NCBI RefSeq assembly: GCF_038396675.1
Contig: NC_088932.1
Coordinates: forward strand, 22,582,501-22,646,500
Length of the DNA stretch: 64,000 nt
From: Hydra vulgaris
Lineage: Eukaryota; Cnidaria; Hydrozoa; Anthoathecata; Hydridae
Direction: 5' to 3'
Shown here: positions 1 through 12,484 of the stretch, one piece after another
Numbering within the stretch: the stretch's first letter is position 1
How the letters are laid out: the number at the start of each line of letters is the position of its first letter
Position numbers and translations under genes: made by a program
Notes under the pieces: generated by a model
What the model was told of the DNA's origin: nothing
Seen by the model: only the letters and a program-made list of their open reading frames with translations
The model's database searches: none

Positions 1-1039
1 GGGTTGTTCTTCGAGTTTTTAGTTAGATTTAATTCAAAAGCTCTTATATCTTTATTGACTCTTATATCTTTATTGACTTCTACATTTTTGTTCAATGTTT
101 TATAGTTATTTACCATGTCAGTTTGTTTAAATCTTGAATGCCTGCATTTGTACCATAAACTTTTCTTTAACTTAATCATTTTTCGAAGTTCTTTAGCCAT
201 CGATGAAGCATATTTTTTACTTGTATCGTAATTAATAGTTGGAATAAATTTACCACATCCAGTATGATTTATATTTAGCCATTTTCTATAAGCTTGACTA
301 GCATTTAAATCTTTAAACTCATTTTCCCAATCAAAAGTTGTAAAATATTTTGAAAGTTCTTCGTAATTTTCTTTAATATACTATAATTTTGTTTTTATTT
401 TTGGTTTTTGATCAATATTATTGTTTTTAAAAAAGTATTTGAAATTTAATATATGGTGTCCATGTTCAATTCCACCTAGGTGAGGTAAGTAGTTCAAAGA
501 AAAAACCCGATTTCTATTTTCTAAGAGGACCAAGTCTAAAAAACTTGTGTCAAACCCAAAGCTAACTTGAAATGTTGACAACAAGACATTTTGATATATG
601 AAGCAATCGCTTAAAAATTCTATAAATTCTAAGTATTTTCAAGTTTACATGAACCATCATTAAACCATTTTATATTTGAAAAATTGAAATCTCCACAGAT
701 TAGAATTTCCGTGTATACATCATTTTTCCAAGCTTTGTAAGCATGTTAAATAAATATAGCTATTTTCTGGCAACTTAATATATCACCAGTACCTGTTCTA
801 TATATAGATCCACATAAGATGTTTTGCAGACCAATCTCAACTGAACACCATACTTGTTCAATTCCACTATTAACTAAACAGTTTTCAGTCGCAGGATTAG
901 ATTTTGTTGTATTTTTTATGTATATACAAACTCCTCTACCTTTAAAATGTCCACGATCTTTTCTATACAAGTTAAAACCTTTAATATTTGTTGCTGATTT
1001 ATCAGTCCACCAGGTTTCACAAAGCATAATAATTTGCAT
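1..1039 (-). pseudogene. LINE (CR1/L2-like) ORF2 endonuclease relic
   Basis: Remnant of the second ORF of a non-LTR retrotransposon, read right to left. Positions 1039-746 encode an apurinic-type endonuclease piece with the motifs LCETWW, GFNLYRKDR and GRGVCIYIK. Positions 584-381 carry the later part (SFLDLVLLENRNRV and LNYLPHLGGIEHGH). From about 370 down to 1 comes the linker that precedes the reverse transcriptase, with frameshifts. In such elements the endonuclease nicks target DNA to prime reverse transcription. The reverse transcriptase itself would lie left of the window. Stops and frame changes make this copy dead. The downstream partner of the ORF1-like frame at 1255-1788. CR1/L2 is my best clade guess and is not secure. 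Confidence 0.75.
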
Positions 1040-1254
1040 CTGATTACAAGCTATTTCTTAAATTAACTCATCAAATTTGTTATTTAGTGATGCGTGGTTT
1101 GTATAAAAACAGTCTAATAAATTACTACTCAGATGCACTTCTTTACTATTAATACTTGAATCAACAAACATTGTTTTAATGTCATGATGTTTGCAAACAG
1201 AAATATCATCATTGAAATTTATATATTGATTTAAATTTTTCTTATCCTTTTGGT

Positions 1255-1788
1255 TTATCTTTTGACTAATTTGATCTGATTGATTTGATTTGATCTTAAT
1301 TTGATCTTTTTAACTTCATTATTTCTGATTCCAAATCGAAGGGGATTATTTAACTGAACTTTCGAAATTAGCTCTTCATTTAGTTTATTTCTTTTTAAGA
1401 TCAAGCTCTTTGTAAATTTTCTTTCTAATTCATTCTGATCCGGATGAATAGATACTTTTTTAAAACTTTCAAAATCTTTTACTTGCTTGGCGGCTTTTAA
1501 TATTGCAAATTTATGTGAACTAGATGGTAATTCGACCAACAAAGGTGTGTTTGTTTCCATTTTTATGTCATTTCTATTATTTTTGAAGCGATGGATTCTT
1601 TTTATTTTCTCAGGATTAATTTTTATTTCAGAAAAAAGATTTTTAATAATATTTTCATCAAATCTTTTTCTATTTCCAGCATCAGAATCAGTTGTATTTT
1701 GTGTACCAAAATCAATAATATTTTTATCTCTTTTACTTACATCTTTACTTAAATCTATAATACCTTGTGCTATGGTAACCTGGGGCAA
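1255..1788 (-). CDS. LINE ORF1-like protein, 177 aa
   Basis: Intact frame just upstream (in transcription sense) of the endonuclease relic. The middle contains KIKRIHRFKNN, TPLLVELPS and FAILKAAKQVKDF, the pattern of the RNA-binding domain in ORF1 proteins of CR1/L2-like LINEs. The C-terminus is Lys/Arg-rich, as expected of a nucleic-acid chaperone that coats LINE RNA. No gag-type zinc knuckle is visible. The position 5' to the endonuclease with about 215 bp between them is the normal LINE order. It may be 5'-truncated, since the frame starts at an arbitrary ATG. Confidence 0.6.
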   Translation of the reverse strand: MPQVTIAQGIIDLSKDVSKRDKNIIDFGTQNTTDSDAGNRKRFDENIIKNLFSEIKINPEKIKRIHRFKNNRNDIKMETNTPLLVELPSSSHKFAILKAAKQVKDFESFKKVSIHPDQNELERKFTKSLILKRNKLNEELISKVQLNNPLRFGIRNNEVKKIKLRSNQINQIKLVKR

Positions 1789-2039
1789 AGCAAGACACTT
1801 TCAGAGAGAATGTTAATAACTTGAGAAGAAACATTTTTAATAAAATAAAATCAGACTTTTAATAAATTTGATCTGATTAAATATAAGAATGCAAATAAAA
1901 ACACAAAGGTATCATTTTATAATGTGATTTTTCCTTTTAAATCAAAAAACATGATAGGAATTTAAAAAAATTATCAATAAAAAAAATGCATATGCAAAAA
2001 ATGCATGTTTCATGTTAGTCAAAAAATTTGAATAAAATT

Positions 2040-3700
2040 TATTCACATAAAAAGCAAACATCGTTCAATGTGCAGCCTTCGTGTACCCAAACAGTACATA
2101 CACAACAAGCTATCCAGTCAATTTGGGTACCATTGCACGATTTCCCTTGACAAACTAGACAAAATCCAATCCTCTTCATTGTATACATATTTTTCAATAA
2201 AGGATTTTTAAATTTTCTTTTCTTTTTGTTCTTTTTTATATTTTTTTTGTTTAATTTAGTGCCATTGTTTTTTTCCAGTAAATTTTTTTTCTTTTTGTTC
2301 CTTTTTTTTTTCCTATTGTTTTTTTCTCGATGTTCTTTTCAAGTAAAATTTTTTTCCTATATGGAGTTAATAATTGACTAGTTATAATTGAAGATTTTTC
2401 AGCTAATTTTCTTTTTGGGGGATAAAGTTTTGGAATTTGAAGTATGTCCTCAAAAGAACTTGATAAGCAGCAACGGTCTCTAAAAAGCTTTCAATTTGCT
2501 TTAATTTATCATGACTCATTAATTCTATTGTAGTCAACTCTGGCTGCTGTAAAATTTCACATTCTTTTTGTCATCGCGTTCAAAGTGAATTTCATGAGGT
2601 ATGGATAACCTGATTTTATTATTAATATCACTCGAAGATAACCTTGGATATTCATTTTCATACAAATGGCGATTAAATGGGACAATTCCAGTTGCTCTAA
2701 AACTTGATGTAGCATTTTCCATATTAGCAGCTCTTAAATATGCTTTATTTAAAATTTATCCAAGATTTTCTATTTATATTCGTCTTACTGAATGGTTTCG
2801 CATCCATCTTATACATGCTTAATTAGAAAAGGTTTTCAAAGGCTTAAAAAATCCACAGTCCAATGGTTGAAATTTTTGAGTTGCGCGCGGTGTCAGCGAT
2901 AGCAAAAACAAACCATTGTCACTAACATAGTCTATAAGTTTTAAACTTTTGGTATGAGAACGATAACCGTCAAATATAAGTAAAACCTTGTTGATCAAGG
3001 TGCATCGTACATGTTTAACAAAATGTTGTATATATTTAAGTAATGAATGAGTATTAACCCAGCCATTTTCTAAGCATCCTTGAATAGTTCTAACTGGAGC
3101 ATTATCTGTTAGTAATATCTTTTTTTGCGCTTAAATACGCTTAAATATTATCATGGGTGGTACACAATGACCAACATGCACATAAAGTTGTTGTTGTGAC
3201 TCCTTTTTCCCCACTTGTCACTGATGAAACACACAGTTTTCCTGTAGATGAGATAACTTTTAATGGCTTATGGGACGCATGACAACCCAGACTCATCACA
3301 ATTAAAAATTTGATGTGGCTCAAAGCGATATTTATCCAACAAGTTCTCTAAATTACTAAAATAGATTTTAATATTATTTTCGTTCAAACCAAATACTTTA
3401 TAGAAATTGCTTCTGGTTTCCTTAGTGATAAATCAGGATGCCGTTTTAAAAAGCCTCGCACAAAGTCATCTCCTGCGAATTTACTATCTTTGTTAAAAAA
3501 ATTTGGAATTAAATTTTTTTTTGCAGAACTCAAATACTATCAATCCAATATCCATTATTGAGAGACCATAAAATGAATTGTCCATATCTTGAATATACTT
3601 ATTTAGATCCTGTTCTAGGTTATCTGAAAACACTTTTTTAAATCTTCCAAGTAAATTAGTCTATAAACTACTTTCAAGTGAAACCCTTTTAACACGCCGA
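2040..3700 (-). pseudogene. pogo/Tigger-like DDE transposase relic
   Basis: Broken DDE transposase of the pogo/Tigger/jerky type, read from about 3700 down to 2040 through several frames. Recognisable blocks in order: LGRFKKVF and DNSFYGLSI (N-terminal region), GFLKRHPDLSLRKPEA (CENPB-type DNA binding), INCDESGL then VSSTGKLCVSSVTSGEKGVT (first catalytic Asp region), DGYRSHTKSLKLIDY and SLTPRATQKFQPLDCGFFKP (second catalytic region), then SSFRATGIVPFN near the C-terminus (2534-2722). It ends with a small Cys/His module, CLVCQGKSCNG to CTVWVHEGC, a PHD-like tail known from some pogo proteins. Multiple frameshifts and stops show it is inactive. TIRs were not found. Confidence 0.8.
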
Positions 3701-3706
3701 TGTAGT

Positions 3707-3760
3707 GAATTTTTAAAATAAAAGCACGACCGCCAGATCGTGCTTTTATTTTAAAAATTC
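3707..3760. repeat. perfect 23-bp hairpin, 8-nt loop
   Basis: Arms 3707-3729 and 3738-3760 are exact reverse complements around the loop ccgccaga. It lies between the pogo relic and the (TA)n tract at 3774. Confidence 0.9.
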
Positions 3761-3770
3761 TTTTATATCT

Positions 3771-3968
<198 letters not shown>

Positions 3969-3983
3969 AAACCACTTACCCAA

Positions 3984-4075
3984 AATGTCGTGAAGTTTTC
4001 TTTTTAACTGCTTCTTAATGTTGGATGTTCGAATACCAGCTATAAATTTTTGATTACACAATATGCAGAAAAACT
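3984..4075 (-). pseudogene. possible BED-type zinc-finger exon
   Basis: Read on the minus strand, about 35 codons give [10 protein letters not shown] and then [14 protein letters not shown], followed directly by a donor-like ggtaag at about 3984. The CxxC pair plus a Lys-rich segment where an HLKRKH motif would be expected resembles a degenerate BED finger, the DNA-binding module of many hAT transposases. The expected His residues are replaced (KQL and KLH). It is opposite in strand to the hAT relic that follows, so it is probably from a different element. Confidence 0.35.
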
Positions 4076-4370
4076 CAACGTCATCTTGTGATTTATTTAT
4101 TCAAGTATCAGATGTAGTGAAATGTTTCTTTGACCAAAATCTTGCATTTTATTAATCAAATTACACAAAATGCAAGTGTAATTTGATAAAAATTTGTAAT
4201 TTTTCGAACTAGACTTTATGATATCCTCATGATAGATCTTCTCGCGAGTGATGAGTCATATTAGCTTAGATATTTATGAAACGATTAAGTTAAACTTGAT
4301 TTTGTTTCTTAAACTAATTTTTTTTTATAATATATATGTATAAGCTGCATATCCTTTTATCATAAGGAAA

Positions 4371-6590
4371 TAATAACCTTGACCGAGATCTCGTCTCGTT
4401 CTCGTTTCTCGTGAGAAATGGGACTTCTCGTGAGAAACGAGAAATAGAAAATTCTCGTGAGAAGTAAAACGAGACTTAAATATTATATTATTTTCCAAAT
4501 TAAAAATTATTATAATTTACAAAATGCTTAATAATTTGTTTTTTAAATTAATTAATATTTTGACTCCGTGATTTTAAAAAATCTAATTAAAAATTTAATT
4601 TGTTTTTGACAAAAACAAATTTTTAATTCGATTTTTTTTAAATCTAATTAAAAAAGTGTAAAAGTGCGTGCAAAAAGTCTTTGAAAACAAAAAATGGAAA
4701 CACAAGCGGACTTCATCGTCACCTCGAAAAAAAACACAGTCAAGATTACGTTGAGTATTCTGAAAAAACTGACGACTCTCTCTTTCCTCCTCCTAAGAAG
4801 AAACAACAAACCATGATCGAAATGCTTGATACAAAGTCCAAATAAGACAAAGACAATTCCATTCAAAAACAGTTTGACTCTGCAATGCTGGATTACTTTT
4901 GCACTGATCTGGCATCCTTTTCAGCAGTCGATAGAAGAGGTTGCAAGAAATTGTTTAACATTGCAAACCCTAAACTGAGCCTTCATCACAGAACAACATG
5001 TTCAAGAAAGCTTTCAATTCGGTCAAGAGAAGTTCAAGCTGGAATGAAGAGCATAATAACGGAGATTACGCCAAATCTAAAAAGTGCTGCATGAACTTCT
5101 AGAGCTCAGGACAGCTACATCTCTTGGACTTTTCATGTTATTGACGAAAATTGGAGACTACATCACTGGACACCACATATCCAACAGTTCCCAGGCAGAC
5201 ACACGGGTATCTTAATTGAAGGAAAGCTGGATTCTTTCTTAGAAGAACTAAGTTTGCCTGCTGATTTGCCAATGTACTGTGCGAACGATCATGCAAGAAA
5301 CATGAAACTTGCAGTCAAATTGTCAAAACGCCTTGACCAATCCTTGTGCAACAATCATATTTTGCAATGTGCAGTTCGAGACTCATTTGGAATGACTGCT
5401 GGAATGGATGATGCGTTGCAAACATGCAAAGATTTGGCTTCTTTAACTCACCAGTCAACATTTGCAGCTGAGTTGCTTGAATCAGAATCAGACGCTCAAG
5501 GAATCAATTTTAGACAGTTACGCCAATCTGTTGACACAAGATGGAATAGTGAACTGGATTACATGGCTTCTGTCCTACATCTAAAGAGTGCAATTATCAG
5601 CTTATGTGCAAATGAAGATACTTTTTTTCAAAGACCATCAGTGCATCACAGTGGAAATCAATTGAGGGAGCAGTAGAATTTTTTGCACCACTTAAAGAAG
5701 CTACAGAAATGTGGTCGGCTAAGTCTATTCCAACATTTTGATCAATTTATTGAGACGGATGGACAAAATGGCTACGGTGTCTTGTATGCAAAAAACTTGA
5801 AAAACTGCATTGAGAAAAGATTTCCTGTTTGTCACACTGGAAACTTATTGAGTGCTGCAGCAAACTACTTAAATCCTGTTTTAAAGGGACTTCACTTGAA
5901 GCTCTTCAAAAAATTTCAAACAACAAAGGAATGGTTATCCTCACAGGTTAAGGATAATGTTGAGTGCCAACCTGTTGCCAGAGTCCTTTCAGCAGATTTG
6001 TCCCTTAATTCAAAACTGAAGCGCAAATTAAACGTCAGACTTGAAACACAAGAGCCAACATCTGAACTGAATCCTATTTTGAGCGAAATGTGCCAGTATG
6101 AATATCTCCCTGATGCCAAAAAAGACTTTCCGATTCTTGATTGGTGGAAATTGCATTCAAATACATTGCCAGAACTCTCTTCATTTGCTAGACAAATTTT
6201 AGCTATTCCAGCAAGTTCAACTAAATCAGAGAGAGCTTTTAGCTCAGGTGGAAATGTCGTCTGATCATCCAGACACAACTTACACCCAGAAAAAGTAAAA
6301 CAAATCATCTTAATCAGAGAAAACATTCTTTTGTTGGAAAAGTTTGGCAAAAAATTTCTGAATTAATATTTGAAAAAGTTGTTTACATTTGACATATGTC
6401 ATTTGTGTCTATTTGTCAAAACCATGTTTACGTTTTTTTTTTTACTTGCATTTTAATAAATTTGTTTTCAAAAATTGCTAAATTTCTCGTCTCGTCTCGT
6501 TCTCGGTCTCACGAGAAGTACTAACTTCTCGTCTCGGTCTCGTCTCGGTCTCTTCTCGGTTTGAAAAAACCTAGTCTCGCTCATGGTTAT
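4371..6590 (+). mobile_element. hAT-superfamily element with CTCGT-rich ends
   Basis: Both ends carry a related inverted sequence: ataacc-tga-cgaga reads inward from about 4373 and, on the other strand, from about 6590. Inside each end lie many iterations of ctcgt/tctcg (4386-4475 and 6480-6580), which look like subterminal transposase-binding repeats. The flanks share the 10-bp direct repeat ttatcataag (4357-4366 and 6587-6596), part of which may be the 8-bp target duplication typical of hAT elements; the exact ends are uncertain. It contains the transposase relic at 4650-6365. Confidence 0.7.
4650..6365 (+). pseudogene. hAT (ZBED-like) transposase relic
   Basis: Intronless hAT transposase broken by stops (for example at about 4843, 5092, 5674 and 6262) and frame changes. 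In order: a BED-finger end TSGLHRHLEKKH near 4690-4730; MLDYFCTDLASFSAVDRRG at 4885; a stretch with DSYISWTFHVIDENW near 5110; NHILQCAVRD and VDTRWNSELDYM in the RNase-H-like core (5254-5676); and the C-terminal dimerisation block DWWKLHSNTLPELSSFARQI followed by IPASSTKSERAFSSGG (about 6140-6250). These are the standard landmarks of ZBED/hAT proteins, which cut and paste DNA between TIRs. The gene fills the element between its CTCGT-rich ends, so it is the element's own, now dead, transposase. Confidence 0.85.
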
Positions 6591-6599
6591 CATAAGATC

Positions 6600-7202
6600 A
6601 TCTGATTGCATTTCTAGGTTAAACATGAACAACACTGATGTGAAGTCAGTTACACGTTGCAAGTTAAGATATTTATAAATATTTTTTTATGCTATTTTAT
6701 ATATACTATAAATACCTACAAATAAGTATTATTTTTACAAAGTAAAATAAATATAAAATCTTTAAAAAAAATTTTTAATGTGACAAATAAATAAAAAATT
6801 TCATAACGTTAATATTTTATAATTCAAGATAAAATCTTTATTAAAGAATAGTTTGTCTTTTCAAATCAAATATTAAAAGACATTATTTTTTTTTGTACTG
6901 GCTGCCAATTTTCTGATATTATTCAAAAAATTACATAGAAACATCAGAGATCAACTCATATTTATCTTTTACTTAATTTATAAAAAAATTTCACAACTGG
7001 TCATGCAACTTATATTACAACATATTAACACATTAAAAAAATTTACTTTTTGACCAATTAAGCCATAAACTTTGGTTGTTTAACTGCATATTTTAGTGTA
7101 GGCTGAACCAAACGTAAATATATTCCAGTCTACGTGACATTAAGTTTTAATAGCAGCGCGAACAATTTGCGTTGGGAGATTTTTGGTCAAAAACTAAGGC
7201 CT

Positions 7203-7247
<45 letters not shown>

Positions 7248-7610
7248 TCTTTTTTTTAAAAGATGCTTTTTATTTATTATTCAAAAATATTTTTACATTA
7301 CTAAACTATTATCATTATGCTACTAAAAATTTATAGTAATAAAAGAAAGGTGCAAAAGTTATAAATATTTTTTAAGTATTTCCTTCTTAAAATTTCAATA
7401 TATTAAATTTTGTTTTATAATAAACTAAAGTTGTATAAACAAGCCAAAAAGATTTGACTTTTTTGACACGGAGCTTTTAAATAAACTTATTTGTGTTTAA
7501 AAAGCTCAAGTCAAAAAAACATGTGATGAACGCTGGCAGCATTAAGTTTAGTATTACTCTTTAGGATTTAAATATTATCAAAATCTGCTTTAGCACTCAA
7601 TATATACAAC
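6600..7610. other. AT-rich intergenic stretch
   Basis: No gene seen. It holds a short (TA)n at 7205-7242 and AT-rich sequence upstream of the first TMEM175-like gene, including the likely promoter or 5' UTR intron, which cannot be placed by eye. Confidence 0.6.
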
Positions 7611-7645
7611 TTGATAAAGTATAGAAGTTTCTCATTTTTAACATT

Positions 7646-7664
7646 ACTTTTTTTTATAGAAAAA
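7646..7664 (+). promoter_or_regulatory. splice acceptor directly before the ATG
   Basis: The run ttttttttatag ends at 7660 and is followed by aaaaATGG. A pyrimidine tract plus AG five bases before the start codon implies the mRNA 5' end is made by splicing, either from an upstream non-coding exon or by spliced-leader addition, which Hydra is known to use. Confidence 0.55.
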
Positions 7665-9245
7665 ATGGTGTCGAAAACAAAACAAACTAAGGAAAGCGGT
7701 CTTAAGACTAGGAGCATTCATAAGCATTTAGAAGAAAACTACGATGAGCACGTGGATATCTTGTTACCAAAAGATCATCATCGAGGGGACATTACATCTT
7801 CTAACCGGTTGTTAGCTTATTCTGATGCTGTGATGGCAACTTGTGCAACTTTTCTAGTTCTTCCTATACGAAATTTAAAATATATACGAAAATATATATA
7901 CGAAAACCAATCTCTAAGTGATTTCATTGAAAAAGTTTCTGATGAATTTATCATTTTTTTTCTCGGTTTTTTGATTATTCTTACAATTTGGGAAAATATG
8001 AACATTCGAGCTATAGTGATAAAACGTGTTGATGATTTTATACTAGCATTGGTTATTTTTGAGATGTTGGTAACTACTGTTCTACCTTTTACGTTGGCAT
8101 TGCAGGGGAATTATCCTACGGAAAAAGTCTCGGTTTTGGCAACATGTGTTACTTTAGGTGTTCTCCAGGTTTTAGATATTGGAATAATTTTGTATGCAAC
8201 ACACTCACCGAATCTGCTTCATGTTGATTTAAAAGAGTGGGACAAATCTGATCTTCGAGAATTAACTTTAATAATGACTTTTAGACCAGTTGTTAGTTTA
8301 ATATTACTTGTTGTTTCTGGTGCGTTTTGTTTAGTTCATTTTGGCATTTCATGGGCGTTTATTGCGCTGCTAATATTTATGCCTTCAATTCGCAAACTTT
8401 ACTGGTTTATTCGTCGACGAATGGTAAAAGTTGAAAAATCGGAAAAAAGCTTGTTTTTAGAACATTATTCAAAAGGCAATATTTCTAAAGAACGAATTGA
8501 AATAATGAGCGATGCAGCTATTGCAATTATAGCATGTATTCTTATACTTGACATTACTGTGGAAGAGTTCCCCCTTCCAAATAAAGTTGAAGAGAGTGGT
8601 CACAGCCTAATATACTCATTGAAACATATGACTTCAGAATTTCTCACATTTCTTGCCACATTCTGTTTGGTTTCGGCTTTATGGTATATCAATCATGCTG
8701 TTCTACATTTGGTTGAGACAGTTAACTCCATTATGTTATACTTGCAAAAAAATTTTCTATCATTTTGTTGTTTAACTCCTCTTGCTGGAAACTTGATATT
8801 ACATTTTGCGACACAAGGTGATAATGACTCTGCAATTGCAATACGTTTCGCCTCAATGATAGTGTTTATTTCAAGTACAGCAAACTTTTTTATTTATTTG
8901 TATGGCAACCTAACTGGATCGAAATATTTTTATGAATGGGCATCATTTAAGCATTATTGGAAAAATAAACGTCAACATTTCTACTCTTTAGCTAAAGCAT
9001 TGAATATACCATTTTGGTCACTGATTTGCACTTTAGGGACTTTAGGCTCCCATTCTGCATCTCCTTACGTTTTTTACGTATCATTCCTTGCCTCGCCTTG
9101 TACATTTTTTGTTTCAAAACTCATTTTGATGAATCATGTTGGTAAAACCGCAATAAACTTGAGAAAAACAATTTTACGTCGAAAGTCGATTGTCAAAGAA
9201 AAACCTGTTCCCGCAAACAACGGAAATGAACTGACTCCCCTTTAA
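7665..9245 (+). CDS. TMEM175-like: TMEM175-family cation channel, paralogue 1 (526 aa)
   Basis: Intact single-exon gene. TMEM175 proteins are two-repeat, twelve-helix K+ (and proton) channels of endosome and lysosome membranes. Repeat 1 opens at residues 48-68 with RLLAYSDAVMATCATFLVLP and repeat 2 at 277-297 with RIEIMSDAAIAIIACILILD. These match the family's RxxxFSD signature, with Phe replaced by Tyr and Met. About eleven to twelve hydrophobic segments follow the expected spacing; length is close to the human protein (about 504 aa). The helix ends around residue 250 in a basic RRR loop. The start at 7665 was chosen over the in-frame ATG at 7611 because a splice acceptor ends at 7660. The position I align to the first pore isoleucine is Thr59, while the second is kept (Ile287). 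Its paralogue is at 19996. Confidence 0.9.
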   Translation: MVSKTKQTKESGLKTRSIHKHLEENYDEHVDILLPKDHHRGDITSSNRLLAYSDAVMATCATFLVLPIRNLKYIRKYIYENQSLSDFIEKVSDEFIIFFLGFLIILTIWENMNIRAIVIKRVDDFILALVIFEMLVTTVLPFTLALQGNYPTEKVSVLATCVTLGVLQVLDIGIILYATHSPNLLHVDLKEWDKSDLRELTLIMTFRPVVSLILLVVSGAFCLVHFGISWAFIALLIFMPSIRKLYWFIRRRMVKVEKSEKSLFLEHYSKGNISKERIEIMSDAAIAIIACILILDITVEEFPLPNKVEESGHSLIYSLKHMTSEFLTFLATFCLVSALWYINHAVLHLVETVNSIMLYLQKNFLSFCCLTPLAGNLILHFATQGDNDSAIAIRFASMIVFISSTANFFIYLYGNLTGSKYFYEWASFKHYWKNKRQHFYSLAKALNIPFWSLICTLGTLGSHSASPYVFYVSFLASPCTFFVSKLILMNHVGKTAINLRKTILRRKSIVKEKPVPANNGNELTPL

Positions 9246-11520
9246 ACAAGGCAGCTGCGTCATTGGAAACAAGATATCCAGAAAGCTTCACCATTGAAAA
9301 CGAGAATTTATACCAAAAAAAGCTTTGTACAATTTTACACTCTGTTTACATTTGGTAGATGTGCACAGATCAAAGAATTCTATCAAATTTTTTTAATTAA
9401 CTTATACATTTGATTATTTTGCAAACTACGTATCCGTGTATCTTATATATTCCATTTTTCATATCGTGATGAACCATATTGTTTAACTCGTTCTGCATAT
9501 AATACTAAATAACTTAAACAACTATGTATGCGCTCTTGATTGTAATTTCATTTTTCTCAATTTTCAAAAAATAATTAGTGTTAACTAGTCTTGTAAGCAG
9601 AGACGATTTTAGCAATAAAATTAGTGGTTGGGGGCGAATCCTTGAAAATTCCGTTAAAAAAAATAAAATAATAAAAAAAACTCAAAGCTAAAAATTACCC
9701 AACTGTATAGTAACACTACCAATAATTAAAATTTAGTCTTATGTATCAAGTATAATTTTTTTTCAGTAAATATTGTTTCAAATATTTTTTTTTTTCAATT
9801 GCAAAAAATATTGTTCCTTTAATCTTTTCTTGTTTTATATCTACATAAACATAAAAAATATCTACATAAATTAAAAAAAGTTTACATAAATAAAAAATGG
9901 TACATTGCTTAGTAATAATTTTCAGTTGGTTTGAGATCCAGCTATAGTAAATATATAAAAATAATAATATGTAAAAATAATAGTCAGAGAAGTCCACGAA
10001 GATTTCGGACACGAGATTAAAATGAATACCTAGAAATCTCTTACCTTTCTAACATTAAAACAATGTTGTCTATTGTCGATATGTTGGTAGACATACGCTC
10101 TTAGCTTTAAAACAATTCGGTAGCAGTTTCCGCAAAAAATACAGATTTTTGAGCGAAAACACTTTGTTATGGTTCTTTGATGTAAAATTTTCGATTACAA
10201 GTGAATCATTCAGTCATGAACTCTGCAAGTGTTAGTGCAATTATTTTAATGCAAACAATTTCTTGCAGATATTCGAGAGGGTTTAGACACTGTCCAAACC
10301 CTCCTTCAATGCTGTTGTAATGATTGCTACATAAAAATTCCAAATTGAACAATTAGTTTTATAAACTTCTATTTACACAATTATTAACTAAAGGTAAATC
10401 TATAACAGCCACAGATACCCCAAAAAAAGAGGCACTTGCTGCTGCAATATAAATAAGAATTATTAGACACTTACAAAGAGGAAAATCAAGAATAAGATAG
10501 GTAAAAACTTTAAAAAAATCAATTATTAAAAAAAAATTGTCAGAAAAATAAATATGCTTACATATTTTAACGAATGAGAGCGCATATAATATTGATGGAT
10601 TCAATGCAATACTTACACTTTTGATGTTCCAGCAAAAAGTCGTTAAAATAGCTAAAGGTAGTTATAAAATGGAATTTCACAAAAAAAAATCCCTTTTTTT
10701 ATAGATTTTTAGGAACTAATGAATAATCTGGATTTGTCGTCTATACCGATGTAGTGATTGCATTGCCATTTCTTCAGAGGATAAGAGGTCGTTTTTAAAG
10801 ACATGATCTATTTCAAGTAAAACTCAGTTTTAATTACCAATAATTACAATAATTTTAAAAGTAAAAATAAGCAATTATGATTGAATTGCGTATTTATTTG
10901 ATGTCCATAACAATGTATACTGTAAGTTTCCCAAGACAATAGTAGCATTTCAAACATTGAAAATCGAAAATTATAAGTAAAGTTGAAATGTTGAAAAATA
11001 TTTTTATTATTGTAGTTTGACTAAAGTGTGTCTTTAAAAAAATATTTATTAAATAAACAATATTAATTCAATAAACGCAATTAGAGTAAGAACCAGGGTT
11101 GCCAGATGGCATATTAGAATGTTATTTTGGCATTAATTTGATGAATTTAGGCTCGTTGTTTTTAAGTGGCATTATGCCATTTTTTTGGCATTTTTTAAAA
11201 AGTTTAGACTAAAATTTGCAATGTTCGTATATAAATGTGAAAAATTGTAGAAAATTATTTAAAACCTTTTATTTTTTATTCACGTTGATTTAACCATTAA
11301 AAAGAAGACACTGTTTTAACGTTATGTACTTTTTATTTACAAGCGACCGCTGTTTTAATGTTTTTATCACCATTTAGTAAACGATTGAGGATAATACCTA
11401 CATCTAATGGGTAAATCCCATATTTTTTTAAAAACCATCTGATTAATACAATCTGATTAATAGAAAGTTTGCAAGTAAATAAAGTTAGAACAAAGGAGAT
11501 TTATTTTATTTAATTGTCTG
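9246..11520. other. intergenic, AT-rich
   Basis: No convincing gene. Contains an imperfect hairpin at 10277-10303 (gagggttt ... aaaccctc) and a stretch at 11100-11220 with repeated ggcatt/gccat words. A candidate aataaa-type poly(A) signal for the upstream gene lies near 9615. Confidence 0.5.
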
Positions 11521-11534
11521 TGATTTTTTTAAAC

Positions 11535-12065
11535 AGGAAGTTTTCGATTGATCAAATATTTTCCTCCAATATTTTTCAAGAGTCTTAATAAACGGGTATC
11601 GTTACCAGTTATAGAACAAGATATTGCTTTTTCACAACAAGATGAAATTTTATTTCCTGAACTCAAGTACTTTTCACTAAAAAGGTTGCTTAGATTATAG
11701 CTTAAATGAACTTTAGTTCCTGCATTTTAATAAAAAACAATAACAAACCAGTCAAAAAAGCGAATAGAATCAAAACATTCTGACTTTGACTGTATTGTAC
11801 ATTAGGTGGTCCACTCTTCGTTCTTATTGTCCATAAATGATTGGCTTTACAAACATAACCACAGACTATTTGACCAGAGGCACTTAAGATGATTGACGTA
11901 TCATAACATGTTGCACAAATGCTAGTTTTTCCATATTTGTAAAAACTTTAGATTTACTATGCGTTTTTGGATTAGGTTTTTAAACCTTATTATACAAAGT
12001 GGCAATTTGCGCCCAGTAAACATCTAATAATCTTATAAATGGTAAACCACTATTATTACCATAAC
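11535..12065 (-). pseudogene. decayed coding relic, family unknown
   Basis: Read on the minus strand, 11980-11760 gives a Cys-containing frame with SICATCYDTSIILSASGQ and VCGYVCKANHLW. Then 11710-11540 gives LSNLFSEKYLSSGN and LRLLKNIGGKYLINRKLP. The CxxC plus CxxxC spacing looks like a zinc module, and the sequence reads as protein-coding despite stops. I do not recognise the family; a transposon origin is likely from the context. Confidence 0.3.
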
Positions 12066-12266
12066 ATTTGAAAATTGCCACTCAGTATAACTTATATACT
12101 ACCTTGTATTAACTTCTTTTTTGTATAAACGTGGGAGAGTTTTGCTATGAAATGGTAAACGAAAACAAATTTAAAGATGAATAACAAAGTAACAACATGA
12201 ATAACAACAGTTTAATTCAACAGATATATTATATGAGATTTAAAATTTATTAGTGTTTTGCAAAAA

Positions 12267-12484
<218 letters not shown>

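Noticed and set aside
5916..6350. 144-aa frame on the minus strand
   Set aside because: Shadow of the hAT transposase.
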